The notes under the pieces are model-generated. The model saw only the letters and a program-made list of their open reading frames with translations. It made no database searches and was not told the origin of the DNA. A stretch of DNA of 64,000 nucleotides from Symbiodinium natans (lineage: Eukaryota > Sar > Dinophyceae > Suessiales > Symbiodiniaceae): contig CAJNDS010002427.1 of assembly GCA_905221605.1 (NCBI GenBank), positions 300,001 through 364,000 of the forward strand. Reading direction: 5' to 3'. The translations under genes were made by a program, and so were the position numbers. Of this stretch, positions 45,315 to 54,334 are shown one piece after another (positions within the stretch are counted from its first letter, which is position 1; each line of letters opens with the position of its first letter).

Positions 45315-46821
45315 GTTGCTTTAATGCCATCGCCGGCACCGCTTCGGCCTCCCGATCAGCGAGCCCCTCCCCCCCTTGCTGTGGCAGGTGAGCAGATGGG
45401 GGAAGGACGAAGCCCAAAGAGAGGAGGTTATCACGCATGGGCGGTGACAGCGAGTGAAGGCGGGTGACTGGGAATCCAACTAAGAGAACTCGATCACCAG
45501 TCCACGCCTCGGTTTGATGGAAGCAGTTGTGAGCCTGGAGCTCCTGCGGAGCTTGGGCCACTGGGAGAAGAACGCCTTTGCGCGGGATGCCGCGAACCAT
45601 GCGCACGACATGACCGTGGCTGCTTTCCATCCAAACCTGCCCATCTTGGAAAGTGGTCAAGGCAAGAAGCAAGTTGGGATAAGGCGCGTTGTGCACGTCT
45701 TTGTGCATAGTACTCTTGACGTTATTGAACACCACAAGGGAACTAAAGGGCTTGTTGGGGAAGGCATCACGCAGGAGCAAGGTGAGGCACTTAAGGGACT
45801 GAGGGAACACCCGGCAAGAACGGCGCAAACCCGTGATGCCACCCTTAGTGTAGGCTCCGCCGAAGAAGGCCTTGCCGCCACTTTGCTCCGTGGCCGCATC
45901 TGCCACTGCTGCCGGATGCGGTGCTTCGTATTCAAGCAGGCGTGCCAGAGCTTCTCCATCATGTTTCCCAAGCTTACGCGAATCGGACTGCTCTAGCAAG
46001 CATGTGGCGAACTGTTCAGCCGGATGGCCGACGTCGTCTGTAGCGCGCCCAGACAACTGCCAATCACATGCCATCTGCACCACATGTTCACAGAAGGCCA
46101 ACGGAAGAGGTGTGTCCGTCTTCCAACTTCCATCGTGCGCTATGCCTGCGCCACCATGATGCAAATGCTCGCACCGGCCAATTGGCCCTACATAGGACCC
46201 TGTTGCATCGAACTGCGGCCATCTGAGCTGCGCCTCAGGGCCTGCTAAATTGGTTGCCAGCCTCGTGGGGTGAGGAAGATCGCCCCCGAAAGTGCACATG
46301 TGTACTGCCCATGTTGCCGCATGTTCATCACCTTCCACAAATGCACGAAGCTCATCAAGTTGCCAAATGCTAGCTGGCCTTTGACCCGAATGTAAAGCAC
46401 CCAGATCTTCTGGGTGGACGAGTAGCCAACCCATGCCCGATTTGATTGCCGCTTTGATTACGTTGAAAGACTGCCGCAAGTAAAAATTCTCTTGATCAAC
46501 AGCAGCACGCGACCTCTCTGCCAACCAAGGAAAACCAAAAGGATAAGTGTGCGACCTGGAAGGACCAGGCCCATGCCGCCCTGTCCTGCGGTGCTCTCTT
46601 GCACGACTGAACGTCTTGCAAGGCGGCGAAAGCAAAACAATATCCCATGAATGTTCATGAATCTCGGTGAAAATGCGATCCCATGCCTCTGGTTTAAACC
46701 ATGCATCATCATCGCAATCAAGCAGGAAGCCAACCTTAAGCTCGCTCCCCGTCCTCTGTGCTGCATTCTTAAAACACACATGCATCTGCTCGTTTGCGCC
46801 GTGACTGCCGAAGCCCACCAA
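45148..46821 (-). CDS. PPC-type methyltransferase-like domain fused to TET/JBP-like 2OG-Fe(II) dioxygenase
   Basis: 557 codons counted from TTG 46821; the frame is continuous with Gag except for one UGA (46833-46831), so expression by readthrough is likely. Residues 3-8 (GFGSHG) could be a divergent motif I. WDIVLLSPPCKTFSRARE carries a PPC motif with Cys68, the nucleophile position of C5-cytosine methyltransferases; HPED (136-139) and PTRLATNL (185-192) sit where later motifs would lie. Residues 365-470 resemble TET/JBP-like oxygenases: HKD (373-375) as the HxD iron pair, FQDGQVWME, distal His435 in FHQTEAW, Arg444 in GDRVLLVGF. The end is the TPSGGTILEAP linker. DIRS elements are known to carry a Dam-like N6A methylase (DPPY type); this is PPC type. 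Catalytic competence is unproven. Confidence 0.7.
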   Translation of the reverse strand: MVGFGSHGANEQMHVCFKNAAQRTGSELKVGFLLDCDDDAWFKPEAWDRIFTEIHEHSWDIVLLSPPCKTFSRAREHRRTGRHGPGPSRSHTYPFGFPWLAERSRAAVDQENFYLRQSFNVIKAAIKSGMGWLLVHPEDLGALHSGQRPASIWQLDELRAFVEGDEHAATWAVHMCTFGGDLPHPTRLATNLAGPEAQLRWPQFDATGSYVGPIGRCEHLHHGGAGIAHDGSWKTDTPLPLAFCEHVVQMACDWQLSGRATDDVGHPAEQFATCLLEQSDSRKLGKHDGEALARLLEYEAPHPAAVADAATEQSGGKAFFGGAYTKGGITGLRRSCRVFPQSLKCLTLLLRDAFPNKPFSSLVVFNNVKSTMHKDVHNAPYPNLLLALTTFQDGQVWMESSHGHVVRMVRGIPRKGVLLPVAQAPQELQAHNCFHQTEAWTGDRVLLVGFPVTRLHSLSPPMRDNLLSLGFVLPPSAHLPQQGGEGLADREAEAVPAMALKQHELHATNTPSGGTILEAPDPGSSTPSGGTILEAPGPVLGTPSGGTILGTWFGFLV

Positions 46822-46830
46822 GACCCTGAG

Positions 46831-48204
46831 TCAGTGCTTCGGAGCATCCGTTGTCTTGCCAGAGTGATGCTGTTGCCAATGTTGCCACGTAGGATGTGGC
46901 CCGTGGCATCCTTTGACCATGCAGCAGTGTACCATGCCGCAGTTTCCATCACATCCTGGCCCGGAGTAGTCAAAGCAGATCCACCTCCCGTCTGGCGTTC
47001 GAGTGGTGGTGACGCTCTCACGCTTCCCTTTGCCAGGACCCTTTGGGTCCTTTCCTTTCTTGTCCTTGCCCTTTTGATCGCCACGTCCTTTGTCATCTCC
47101 TTTGCGCGGTGTGCCTTTGCCCCAGCCAGCTCCTTTTCGCCAGGTGTCCCGATGCCATTTTCCATCATCGTGCTGGCCATCCCATTGATCACTGCCACGC
47201 TTTCCTCTGTTTTGCAGCGCTATGGGAGCTGTGAAATACTGTTCTTTCAACTGTGCATCATCTGTCACCTCCCGAAGGGTCTCGCGCAAGGGGCGGGAAT
47301 CACGAAAGGCTCTCTTGATCGCTTCTTTCCTCAACTCGTATTCATAGTTGAGAATCACCACCCATGGCGGTTTCAGTGGGATTTGATCCATCTTCCCGCC
47401 CTTCCCGGTGACCGGGACCTGCAGCAAGTACACCCGTTCTCCAAGCAAGTAGTTTGCATATCCCAGCCAAGCATCTGGCCCCATGCCTTGGAAAAAGATC
47501 TTGTTCTTGTACTTGGATGCCAAAAATGTCCACATATTGCCCTCAACTCTCAGCACCGTTCTCAGCTCTTCTGTATGTGAGGGCATTACCCCTTTGTTCT
47601 TCTGTTTGACGATCCTGACATGACCTCCAGTATCCACTGTCGTCTGTATCCCCATGGTCTTCACCTTCTTCTTGGATGTCACTTCAGAAAGGGCACTAGC
47701 GGTGATCTCGCCACTCTCGACCTCCTCAAGCTTTGCAGAGATGTAGTCGTCGGAAGGCTCGAATGCCTCCTCGAGCGTCCCGTGGGCTGCCTCATACGCA
47801 ACCCTCATAGCCTGCTTCTCAGTCTGCGTCACTGGTCTGCTGACGCCCAGCATGCGCGCCTCTGCCCTCAACTCCGTCTCCTTGCTGGCGACCTCGCGCG
47901 ATGTCTCCCAGGCTGAAACTACTGCTGCAACGACAGCTCTGCTCGCCTGGTCCGTGGCCTCCAACTGGTGATCATCTTTCAAAGCAGTGCGCACTTCGCC
48001 CCGTGTGTCAGCGTATGTCGAGAATCGCTTCACTGACTTGAAGTTTTGTCCCAATCGATACTGCAATCCCAAAGGCATACCGCATTCTTGGAAAATATGC
48101 ACCAGATCAGAACTTACCTGCTTATCAAGAAAATCAAGGGCTTGGTCCTGGGTGACCCCTGTCGGCAACTCTGCTGGCCCAGGAGCCGGCGCCGCTCCGG
48201 CCAT
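46831..48204 (-). CDS. YR-retrotransposon Gag-like protein
   Basis: 457 codons from ATG 48204. The N-terminal part is helical and charged (TQDQALDFLDKQV; DQASRAVVAAVVSAW), followed by a conserved-looking region (MWTFLASKYKNKIFF; DAWLGYANYLLGERVYLL). Then comes a very basic Gly/Lys/Asp tract (KGDDKGRGDQKGKDKKGKD) suited to RNA binding, and a C-terminal Cys/His cluster (CFDYSGPGCDGNCGMVHC, MVKGCHGPH) resembling a CCCH-type knuckle. The stop is UGA followed by CUC, and the same frame continues into the methyltransferase-dioxygenase ORF. Confidence 0.8.
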   Translation of the reverse strand: MAGAAPAPGPAELPTGVTQDQALDFLDKQVSSDLVHIFQECGMPLGLQYRLGQNFKSVKRFSTYADTRGEVRTALKDDHQLEATDQASRAVVAAVVSAWETSREVASKETELRAEARMLGVSRPVTQTEKQAMRVAYEAAHGTLEEAFEPSDDYISAKLEEVESGEITASALSEVTSKKKVKTMGIQTTVDTGGHVRIVKQKNKGVMPSHTEELRTVLRVEGNMWTFLASKYKNKIFFQGMGPDAWLGYANYLLGERVYLLQVPVTGKGGKMDQIPLKPPWVVILNYEYELRKEAIKRAFRDSRPLRETLREVTDDAQLKEQYFTAPIALQNRGKRGSDQWDGQHDDGKWHRDTWRKGAGWGKGTPRKGDDKGRGDQKGKDKKGKDPKGPGKGKRESVTTTRTPDGRWICFDYSGPGCDGNCGMVHCCMVKGCHGPHPTWQHWQQHHSGKTTDAPKH

Positions 48205-48532
48205 TGCACCAGGTGCTTCTCAGCACAGCGTCCCCGCACCTCAGCACATGCACAGTGGACCTATGAAAGAAGCAGAAAATCCCGGAAAATTCGAGCCATC
48301 AATCTGCGTACGAACCTCACAAGTGCACCTCCAACAGTGATCGCAACCCCGTTGCAGGAGGTCAAGCACTACAAGCTCGTCTAGATGCTGTCCCCTCCCC
48401 AGCAATCTCACTCTTTAATGCGTGCTCTCCTTCCGGCACGTCTTGCTCTAATCGAGCACTGCGCTCTGCTGCCTCCTGCAGAGCTTCCTACCAAGAATCC
48501 AAGAGTCAGGCGCCTCCAGCCCAAGGTGCAAA

Positions 48533-50623
48533 TCAGAGATCCTGATCCTGCCCCAAGCCTCCAGCCAAGGGCCCGAGCCCAAGGCCTCCACCGAAAGGCT
48601 CTGGCTCAAGAGCCTCCTGCTCACCCTCAACAGTGTCCTCCGAGCCACTAGTTGAAGACTCCTCGCCTATCTCCACCCGCGGCTTGCACAGCTTACACAT
48701 CGCATCAGCAATGCCCTCTCCAAGGTGGAAAACTGGAATGGTCTCGAGGCACCTCTCTCTCCGGACTGCACAACGCTTGGAAAGATGCAAACGTCTGAAC
48801 CCTCTCCGAGAGACAGTCAAGAAGTACGGCGCCTCGTCCTCGTCCGGCTCTGCTTCAAAAGCCTCATATTCTCCAGGGAGCTTCGCCTCGAGCTCCCCTT
48901 CGGCAATCGGAACCCTCTCCGGGTTAACAGCAAAAGCAGGATATTGTCCCCCCAGCAACCAGGTCTGTTTGTGTCCATCCCATTGCATCACCGTATTTGC
49001 GCCGACGATCTCCTCGCCATTCAATCCAAGGTCATCAGCAAAACTCCTTAAAGTGCAAAGCAGCTCCTCCTCAATGTAACCGCCTCCATCGCCCCCCAAT
49101 AGCAGTGTCTTGCAAACAGTGGTCTGGATCGCCTGGACCACCTGACGCGAAGTGAGGACGTAATCCTGTGACCCATGTTGAGCATACGCCCATCGCCCCA
49201 GATAGTCACGCCGGTCCTTTGATATCCCGATGGCGGCTGCAATGCTCACCACGAAGTGACGAGGACTGTGACCTGTCCAAAAGTTTGCGACGTCGCCAGG
49301 CAGCAGCAGCTCTCGTTTCACCTTCCAGGTTCCCATTTGCCTCACCGGTGTAGGCAACTCCTTCAGCAAACGCCTCAACTGCAAGGCGAGGCCCTCCGCG
49401 TCCATGTATTCTCTCTTTGGCTCATCCCACTCATTTGTAAAGCAAGGGCATAGAAAATCTCGCGCCCATGAAAATCGTTCAGAAGTCAGCAGCTTGAAAC
49501 CTTCCCCGAGCCAGTCAAAGCCACTGAGTCCCACGACCCGAGAAATGAACCCATGCAGCTCACCAACCTTGCGCCCAGGTCCACTCGTCTTCGTCTTCCT
49601 AAGGATGAACCTCAGTCCGACCTGGCTCAGCTTCACACTGGCTGGATTGACGTTTTGCATATCATCTGCGCGCAGGCTTGCCCATACCATGACCAGCAAA
49701 ATGAAAGCCATGAATCGCAACCCAGGTGGGTACAAAGGCCTGCAAACCACCAGCTCGCATATTAGCACGACTGAAACAGGCAACATTGCAGCTGCCTTCG
49801 GTGCAGCCTGATCGACTTCCAGCTCGGCTGTCCAAGACTTGATGCTCTCAAGCAGCAAGGGGTCCTCGCTAAGACGTTTGCCAGCCGGTACCATCCCAAC
49901 GCCTTCCAAGAGTGAAAGGCTTGCCAGGATAGATTTGGGAACACTCTTTCCCATCCTGTGAATCTCATCTCTCTCCTCAAGATATCTCAAGATCACTCCA
50001 ACATCCACAGGCCAAGAAATTCCCAAAGAGCCCTGCAACCAAGCCCTAACCGGCTTCCAAGCTCTCGCACGATTTCGCAGCGTTTTTCCCCTACGTCGTC
50101 CAAAAGCTCTTAACCAGAAATGATTGTCATTGCCCAGTGCAGCAATCCGCTCTGCAGCAGGCAGCTCTGCCTCCTGTATAATGGCGACAAGCTCGAGGGC
50201 CCACTTCTCACGCAACTTGTTCTCTACCTCCTCTTTGTCCCCATGAGCCCTAGCTGCTCTGATTGCACGCTTCAGCAGGGACAGCGCAACAGCAGGGGTG
50301 GTGTTGACTGCTTCTTCAAAAACCGCAGTGATATCCTTCTGGGAACGTGGAACACTAGCAGCGAACTCAGGTAAGCGTCTCTGCAAAAGCACTACCTCGG
50401 ACGGCCTCCTCTTCAAGCGCGACTGCCTCCACGCCCAGAGCTCCTTTGAAATGTTTTCGATATCGCCTGCTGTCCTCTTTCCAGCAAGAAATTCCTCCAC
50501 AGTAGATCTAGCCCCAGCTTCATCTTCGAAGGAACCATCAAACTGCAAAAGATTCTTGTACGTGTCAGAAACAGCAGCAAAAAGACCATCATCAATCTTC
50601 TGCAGTCCAGCCCAATTAGACAT
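48533..50623 (-). CDS. tyrosine recombinase of the YR retrotransposon
   Basis: 696 codons from ATG 50623, 70 bp inside A1. The catalytic series of the YR/phage-integrase family is readable: SLRADDM (first Arg, about residue 315), LRKTKTSGPGRK (beta Lys), GHSPRHF (HxxR, about 460), and LGRWAYAQHGSQDY (nucleophile Tyr, about 490). An N-terminal core-binding region (ILRYLEERDEIHRMGKSV) precedes. After the catalytic domain comes a Cys-bearing module (GFRRLHLSKRCAVRRERC ... CKLCKP) and an acidic Ser/Glu-rich tail. Its job would be integration of the circular cDNA. It sits 5' of Gag in its own frame; about 330 bp separate the two. Confidence 0.9.
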   Translation of the reverse strand: MSNWAGLQKIDDGLFAAVSDTYKNLLQFDGSFEDEAGARSTVEEFLAGKRTAGDIENISKELWAWRQSRLKRRPSEVVLLQRRLPEFAASVPRSQKDITAVFEEAVNTTPAVALSLLKRAIRAARAHGDKEEVENKLREKWALELVAIIQEAELPAAERIAALGNDNHFWLRAFGRRRGKTLRNRARAWKPVRAWLQGSLGISWPVDVGVILRYLEERDEIHRMGKSVPKSILASLSLLEGVGMVPAGKRLSEDPLLLESIKSWTAELEVDQAAPKAAAMLPVSVVLICELVVCRPLYPPGLRFMAFILLVMVWASLRADDMQNVNPASVKLSQVGLRFILRKTKTSGPGRKVGELHGFISRVVGLSGFDWLGEGFKLLTSERFSWARDFLCPCFTNEWDEPKREYMDAEGLALQLRRLLKELPTPVRQMGTWKVKRELLLPGDVANFWTGHSPRHFVVSIAAAIGISKDRRDYLGRWAYAQHGSQDYVLTSRQVVQAIQTTVCKTLLLGGDGGGYIEEELLCTLRSFADDLGLNGEEIVGANTVMQWDGHKQTWLLGGQYPAFAVNPERVPIAEGELEAKLPGEYEAFEAEPDEDEAPYFLTVSRRGFRRLHLSKRCAVRRERCLETIPVFHLGEGIADAMCKLCKPRVEIGEESSTSGSEDTVEGEQEALEPEPFGGGLGLGPLAGGLGQDQDL

Positions 50624-50693
50624 GTCGGAAAAGAGCTCACATCAGCCCAGCAATCCCCAACAGTCCATGAGCCGCAGGTCCCCTCCCCCTCAC

Positions 50694-50903
50694 TAACAAA
50701 ATTTTTTATGCTTGCGCCACAAAGGCAACGAGGCCTGACATTTCACAAGTCAATGCATGCTGCAAAAACCATCTTGTGTGCATCTGAAGAATCCGAAGCG
50801 AGAAGCAACTTTCAAAGGACTTTTCAAAGCACAAGTTTTTCCCCCATCCCAGCCCGCCCTAGTTCAAACAGAGGGACAATCCCGTTGGGGGAACCCAAGT
50901 GGT
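50694..50903 (-). repeat. split repeat A1
   Basis: 210 bp, 5' terminus of the YR element. The outer edge directly meets LINE codon CAC at 50906-50904. The LINE RT frame runs 45 nt into it and stops at 50859. Confidence 0.95.
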
Positions 50904-53420
50904 GTGTTCTATGGTGTCGGCATGTCGCAATATGTGTCCGAGATAAGAAATTCTGGCGGAGATGATACGCTGCGAGGGGGAAAGAATAGCTGGGGCGTGT
51001 TCATAAAGGAGGCCGGCAATGTATTCGTTGGAACATTGCTGGTCTGAAGGTGATAGGATTTTATGGTAGTACGACGATTTGAGGTTAAAAATCTGTCGTA
51101 ATACTTGGTAGTGGAGCTTATTGAGCTTAGTGAGGTTAGCCTGGGAGTACATCTGTGACTCCGAGCCGTAAAGAAGAATGGCAAGCACTAGTTGGTTATG
51201 GACCAATAGTTTTCTATTAACAGAGATTGACGGGTGGCGGAAGAAGTCCTTCAAGGACTTGGCCGCCTGCGATGCCTGGGCATATCGCTTGTTGGTATCC
51301 TTTGTGGCAGAAGCGTTAGTGGTTAGAACCGCACCGAGATAGTCGGCGTGATCAGTTGGCTCGATTTTTAAGGAAGGGTCCGGTTTAGGATAACGAGCCT
51401 CAACACAAAAATCGCAAGTACATGGGAGTTGGTAGTTTTTGATTAGATAAATCGGAAGTGTGGTGTTGATGGTAAGCAAATGGCATTTTTCAATATTTAA
51501 GGACATGCCTCTTCTGAAAGCGAGGGACTGTAAGGTATGTAGTAGTCGGTGAAGCGCCTGTTGAGTACGCCAGAGTAGGACAGTGTCATCTGCATATTCT
51601 ATGTCACAAAGGGGGGAGTCAGACTGAAGTACCGTAGGGAGAGGGCCAAAAGCACTTTTGTAAGTATCATACGTGTCCTGGAAAAGCACCGATAAGGTGA
51701 TGATGAATAAATAAGGCGAAAGTGGGCAGCCTTGTCGTATACCTCTGGAAAATTGTTTGGGGGAGGATCGGGCGTTCGAGTCTTTTACTGCAAATTGGCA
51801 ACCTTGGTATATTGAGAGAATTGCTGCCGTAAATGCCGGGTGAACGCCGATTCTTAGCAAGGCATTTTCTATCGCGACATGGGTGACGGAATCGAAGGCC
51901 TGCGCCCAGTCAAGAAAAAGGGCGTAAAAAGTTTCTTGGTGACGTTCGTGAAGTTCTATGAGTCGTCTGATAATGAACAATGGGGTTGAAGTGGATCTGC
52001 CTGATCTAAAACCGAATTGAACTGTGGAGATGCGGTCGTCAATTGCCGTTTTTAAACGATAATGAATCATGGAAGCGTAGATTTTATAGACGGTGTTGAT
52101 CAACGAGATGGGACGATAACTTTCAGGAAGAGTGGGATCTTTCTTTTTGCCCTTGAAAATCATTATTACGTCGGCGATCTTCCAGCTGTCAGGAGAAGCA
52201 GCTTCCTTGAAGGCTTTGTTGAAGTGCGCGAGTAATGCTATATGTACTGATCGTGGGGCAAATTTCCAGAGCTCAGCCGGGACACCATCAGGCCCTGCGG
52301 CTTTGCGGTGTTTCAAGCGCGACAATGCGCGCTGAAGGTCTTGGTCATCGAAAGGAGAAAGGTCAAGAAGGGCCGGGGGAAATAGTAAGGTACTAGGAAG
52401 GGGAGGAGTAGGGATGTGGTTCCATACGTTAGTGGATAGATGATTCGCAAAAACCTGCGGTTTCTCTGTGGAGGTGGACATACGGCCATTGGGCTTACGT
52501 ACGCCTTTTGTTTTGGGATTGTATGACTTGCGCAAGAAACGTAGAGTGGACCACTGTTTGGAGGGTGGACCGGTTGAATCTTGTAGTAGGTTGTCACAGG
52601 TGTGTTGTCGTTTTTCCTTTCTGGCTCGACGCTTAATAATTCTTCGCAGCCTTTTTAGTGTTTCATGCTCCGAAGGGGGGGTTGAGTGAACAATGTCTAT
52701 GAGACGTTTGGTCTTGTTAGAGAGATAGGAACGCTTGTACTGCGTTGGTAGAGTTGGGGGGGGCGCGGCGGCAATTGCCGCACGTTGTAAGGCTCCTGCC
52801 TGCTCGGCTAAAGTGAGGTCCAAGAAAGCGGCAGGAGCCGGCGCTGTGGCGTTTTCCACTACTAGTGGTCGAACGGGCGGGGCGTGTCTGCCCCTTTGTG
52901 CATCAGTAGAAACTCCTCTACTAGCAAGGGAGTCAGCACGGTCATTGCCTTGTTGCCCGGAGTGGCCCTTTATTTTCAAAATTGATATGGGCATATGGGG
53001 GAGTAAGAGATCGAGAGTTTTATGAATGAGTGATAGTAGATACGTATGTTCTGTGGTGGTGGATAAACCATGTATGAGGTCAAGAGCGAATTGGGAATCT
53101 GTGAAAATGTTGAGTGACGAGATGGAGTGAGAAGTTCGGTGCCGAAGAACATAATCCAATGCTTCGAGAATTGCTTGTAGTTCACCTGAGTTGTTGGAAC
53201 CGACGGGTGCTTGGGGAAGGTTGAGGCCTACTGGCCCATACGAGTCCAGATGGGCGCGTGCATCCTGAAAAGTGAACGCCCAACCTGCCGGGTTTCCTAC
53301 AGCTACGTGGTATTGGTCTGGGCAAGAGCCATCTGTATACACGTCCGTGGCTCCCGGGATCTGATCGTGTTGGAGCATGGACTGCGTTCCTAAGATGGGG
53401 CGAGCGCCCTCAAGAAACTC
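50904..53420 (-). CDS. LINE RNase H - reverse transcriptase
   Basis: The frame is open from before 53420 (EFLEGARPILGTQSM) and the first ATG is 53378. Counting from that ATG, the RNase H domain comes first: D16 (YTDGS), E66 (NNSGELQ), D94 (FTDSQFA), H139 (IKGHSG), D149. RT follows at about 340-700: RKAAGPDGVPAEL, SYRPISLINTVYKI, FLDWAQAFDSV (488-498), GIRQGCPLSP (546-555), YADD (595-598). The C-terminal zinc-binding region is cut by the YR element after ADTIEH; the genomic frame then reads 14 foreign codons to a stop at 50859. Known APE LINEs with RNase H usually carry it after RT. The frame equals that of ORF1. Confidence 0.88.
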
Positions 53421-54334
53421 GCGCGAAACTCGCGCTTGTCCTCTGTCGTGGCTGGGGGCTGAATTTTTGGGGCGGGAGGGTCTGCAGGCTTGGCAAATAC
53501 ATCGAAAGTGATTTTAACATAAAGTGGGTAGTGTCGATGGAACCAGGGAAGATTCCATTTAACTTGCGAAGAAATGGCAGGTAGATTGTGTAAATGGTGT
53601 CTGTGAGTCAGGATATAGTCTATGCATGAGAAATTAAGCGGGGTTGGTGTGAGTGGATCAGCGGAGGGTTCAGAGGCTATTTCGCGGTAAGTAATTCGTT
53701 TAGAGGCTGGGCGAGTATGGAATGAAGACGCGAGTAAAAACTCATTGTTGGCAAGGAATTCCGTAAGCATCTCGAAGTTGGACTGAAAAGTAGAGTCTGG
53801 GGAGCCTGGCGATGGAAAGGTCACTGGTCCAATGAAGTCCTGGGGGTCAAGAAGATCACACTCGTGAACACGGGCATTAAAATCGCTCAGGTATATTATG
53901 AGCGCAGGCTTAGGAAGGAGATCGTGGAGGTCCTGTAAGGAGGACCAAAAAGACTCCTTGCGAGCAGCGTCTTGGGCAACGTCAGAGAGTTGACTTGGCG
54001 CGTAAACCGACACTAGGTGGGTCTGGAGAGGTTGAGTTCTTAGAGTGAGGACTGCCAAACGGCCTGAGTAGGGGAGAAAATCAGAGATGAGTGGGACACT
54101 GGTGGGAGCGACGTAAAAGCCGACCCCGGCCATGTGCTCTTGCGGAGTTCCAGAAAGCAGAAGGCGGCCACCCTTGGGCCTGAGCTCATCCGAGGATTGC
54201 GACTTTGTTTCTTGGAGCGCTATTATATCAACGGAATGGCGCCTAGCGAACATAGCTAACGATTCGTGCTTGGCATGTCCTATAAGGGTTTCTATGTTGA
54301 AGGTGATGACATGTAGCTCGTTTTTCTCTGGTCT
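53390..54334 (-). CDS. LINE AP-type endonuclease
   Basis: An exonuclease-endonuclease-phosphatase domain. The frame is open upstream of its first ATG (54253); the domain begins in that upstream part with NELHVITFNIETL (about 54320-54280), so it is not independently initiated. Catalytic-type motifs: ALQETKSQ (Glu), LSDFNARV (D-x-N), FSCIDYILT (Asp), and FHRHYPLYV in place of the usual SDHxP; the missing SD may mean divergence. It ends FLRALAPS-stop, where the RT frame, one base back (-1), is already open. It overlaps the previous ORF end (54292). Confidence 0.82.
   Translation of the reverse strand, partial: RPEKNELHVITFNIETLIGHAKHESLAMFARRHSVDIIALQETKSQSSDELRPKGGRLLLSGTPQEHMAGVGFYVAPTSVPLISDFLPYSGRLAVLTLRTQPLQTHLVSVYAPSQLSDVAQDAARKESFWSSLQDLHDLLPKPALIIYLSDFNARVHECDLLDPQDFIGPVTFPSPGSPDSTFQSNFEMLTEFLANNEFLLASSFHTRPASKRITYREIASEPSADPLTPTPLNFSCIDYILTHRHHLHNLPAISSQVKWNLPWFHRHYPLYVKITFDVFAKPADPPAPKIQPPATTEDKREFRASFLRALAPS

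Larger units (their letters stand above)
42004..50903 (-). mobile_element. complete tyrosine-recombinase retrotransposon (Ngaro/PAT-like split repeats)
   Basis: An 8,900-bp element inside the LINE. Reading the minus strand: A1 (50903-50694), YR ORF, Gag ORF, methyltransferase-dioxygenase ORF, RT-RNase H ORF, B1 (42776-42544), A2 (42543-42334), 94-bp spacer, B2 (42239-42007), CAG. The A1-internal-B1-A2-B2 plan is the split direct repeat known from Ngaro/PAT-type YR retrotransposons, which replicate through a circular intermediate and make no sizeable target duplication; none is visible here. A and B pairs are identical as far as I can read, and all ORFs are long, so the insertion is recent and possibly competent. 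A YR ORF placed first differs from the gag-RT/RH-YR order of Ngaro and from classical DIRS. Confidence 0.9.

Noticed and set aside
45148-46821. Dam-like (DPPY) N6-adenine methylase as found in classical DIRS elements
   Set aside because: The motif read is SPPC followed by KTFSRA, which fits the cytosine-C5 class, not DPPY.
48533-50623. YR ORF as an independent Crypton
   Set aside because: It lies inside the A1...B1-A2-B2 boundaries on the same strand as Gag and RT, and its 5' flank is repeat A1.
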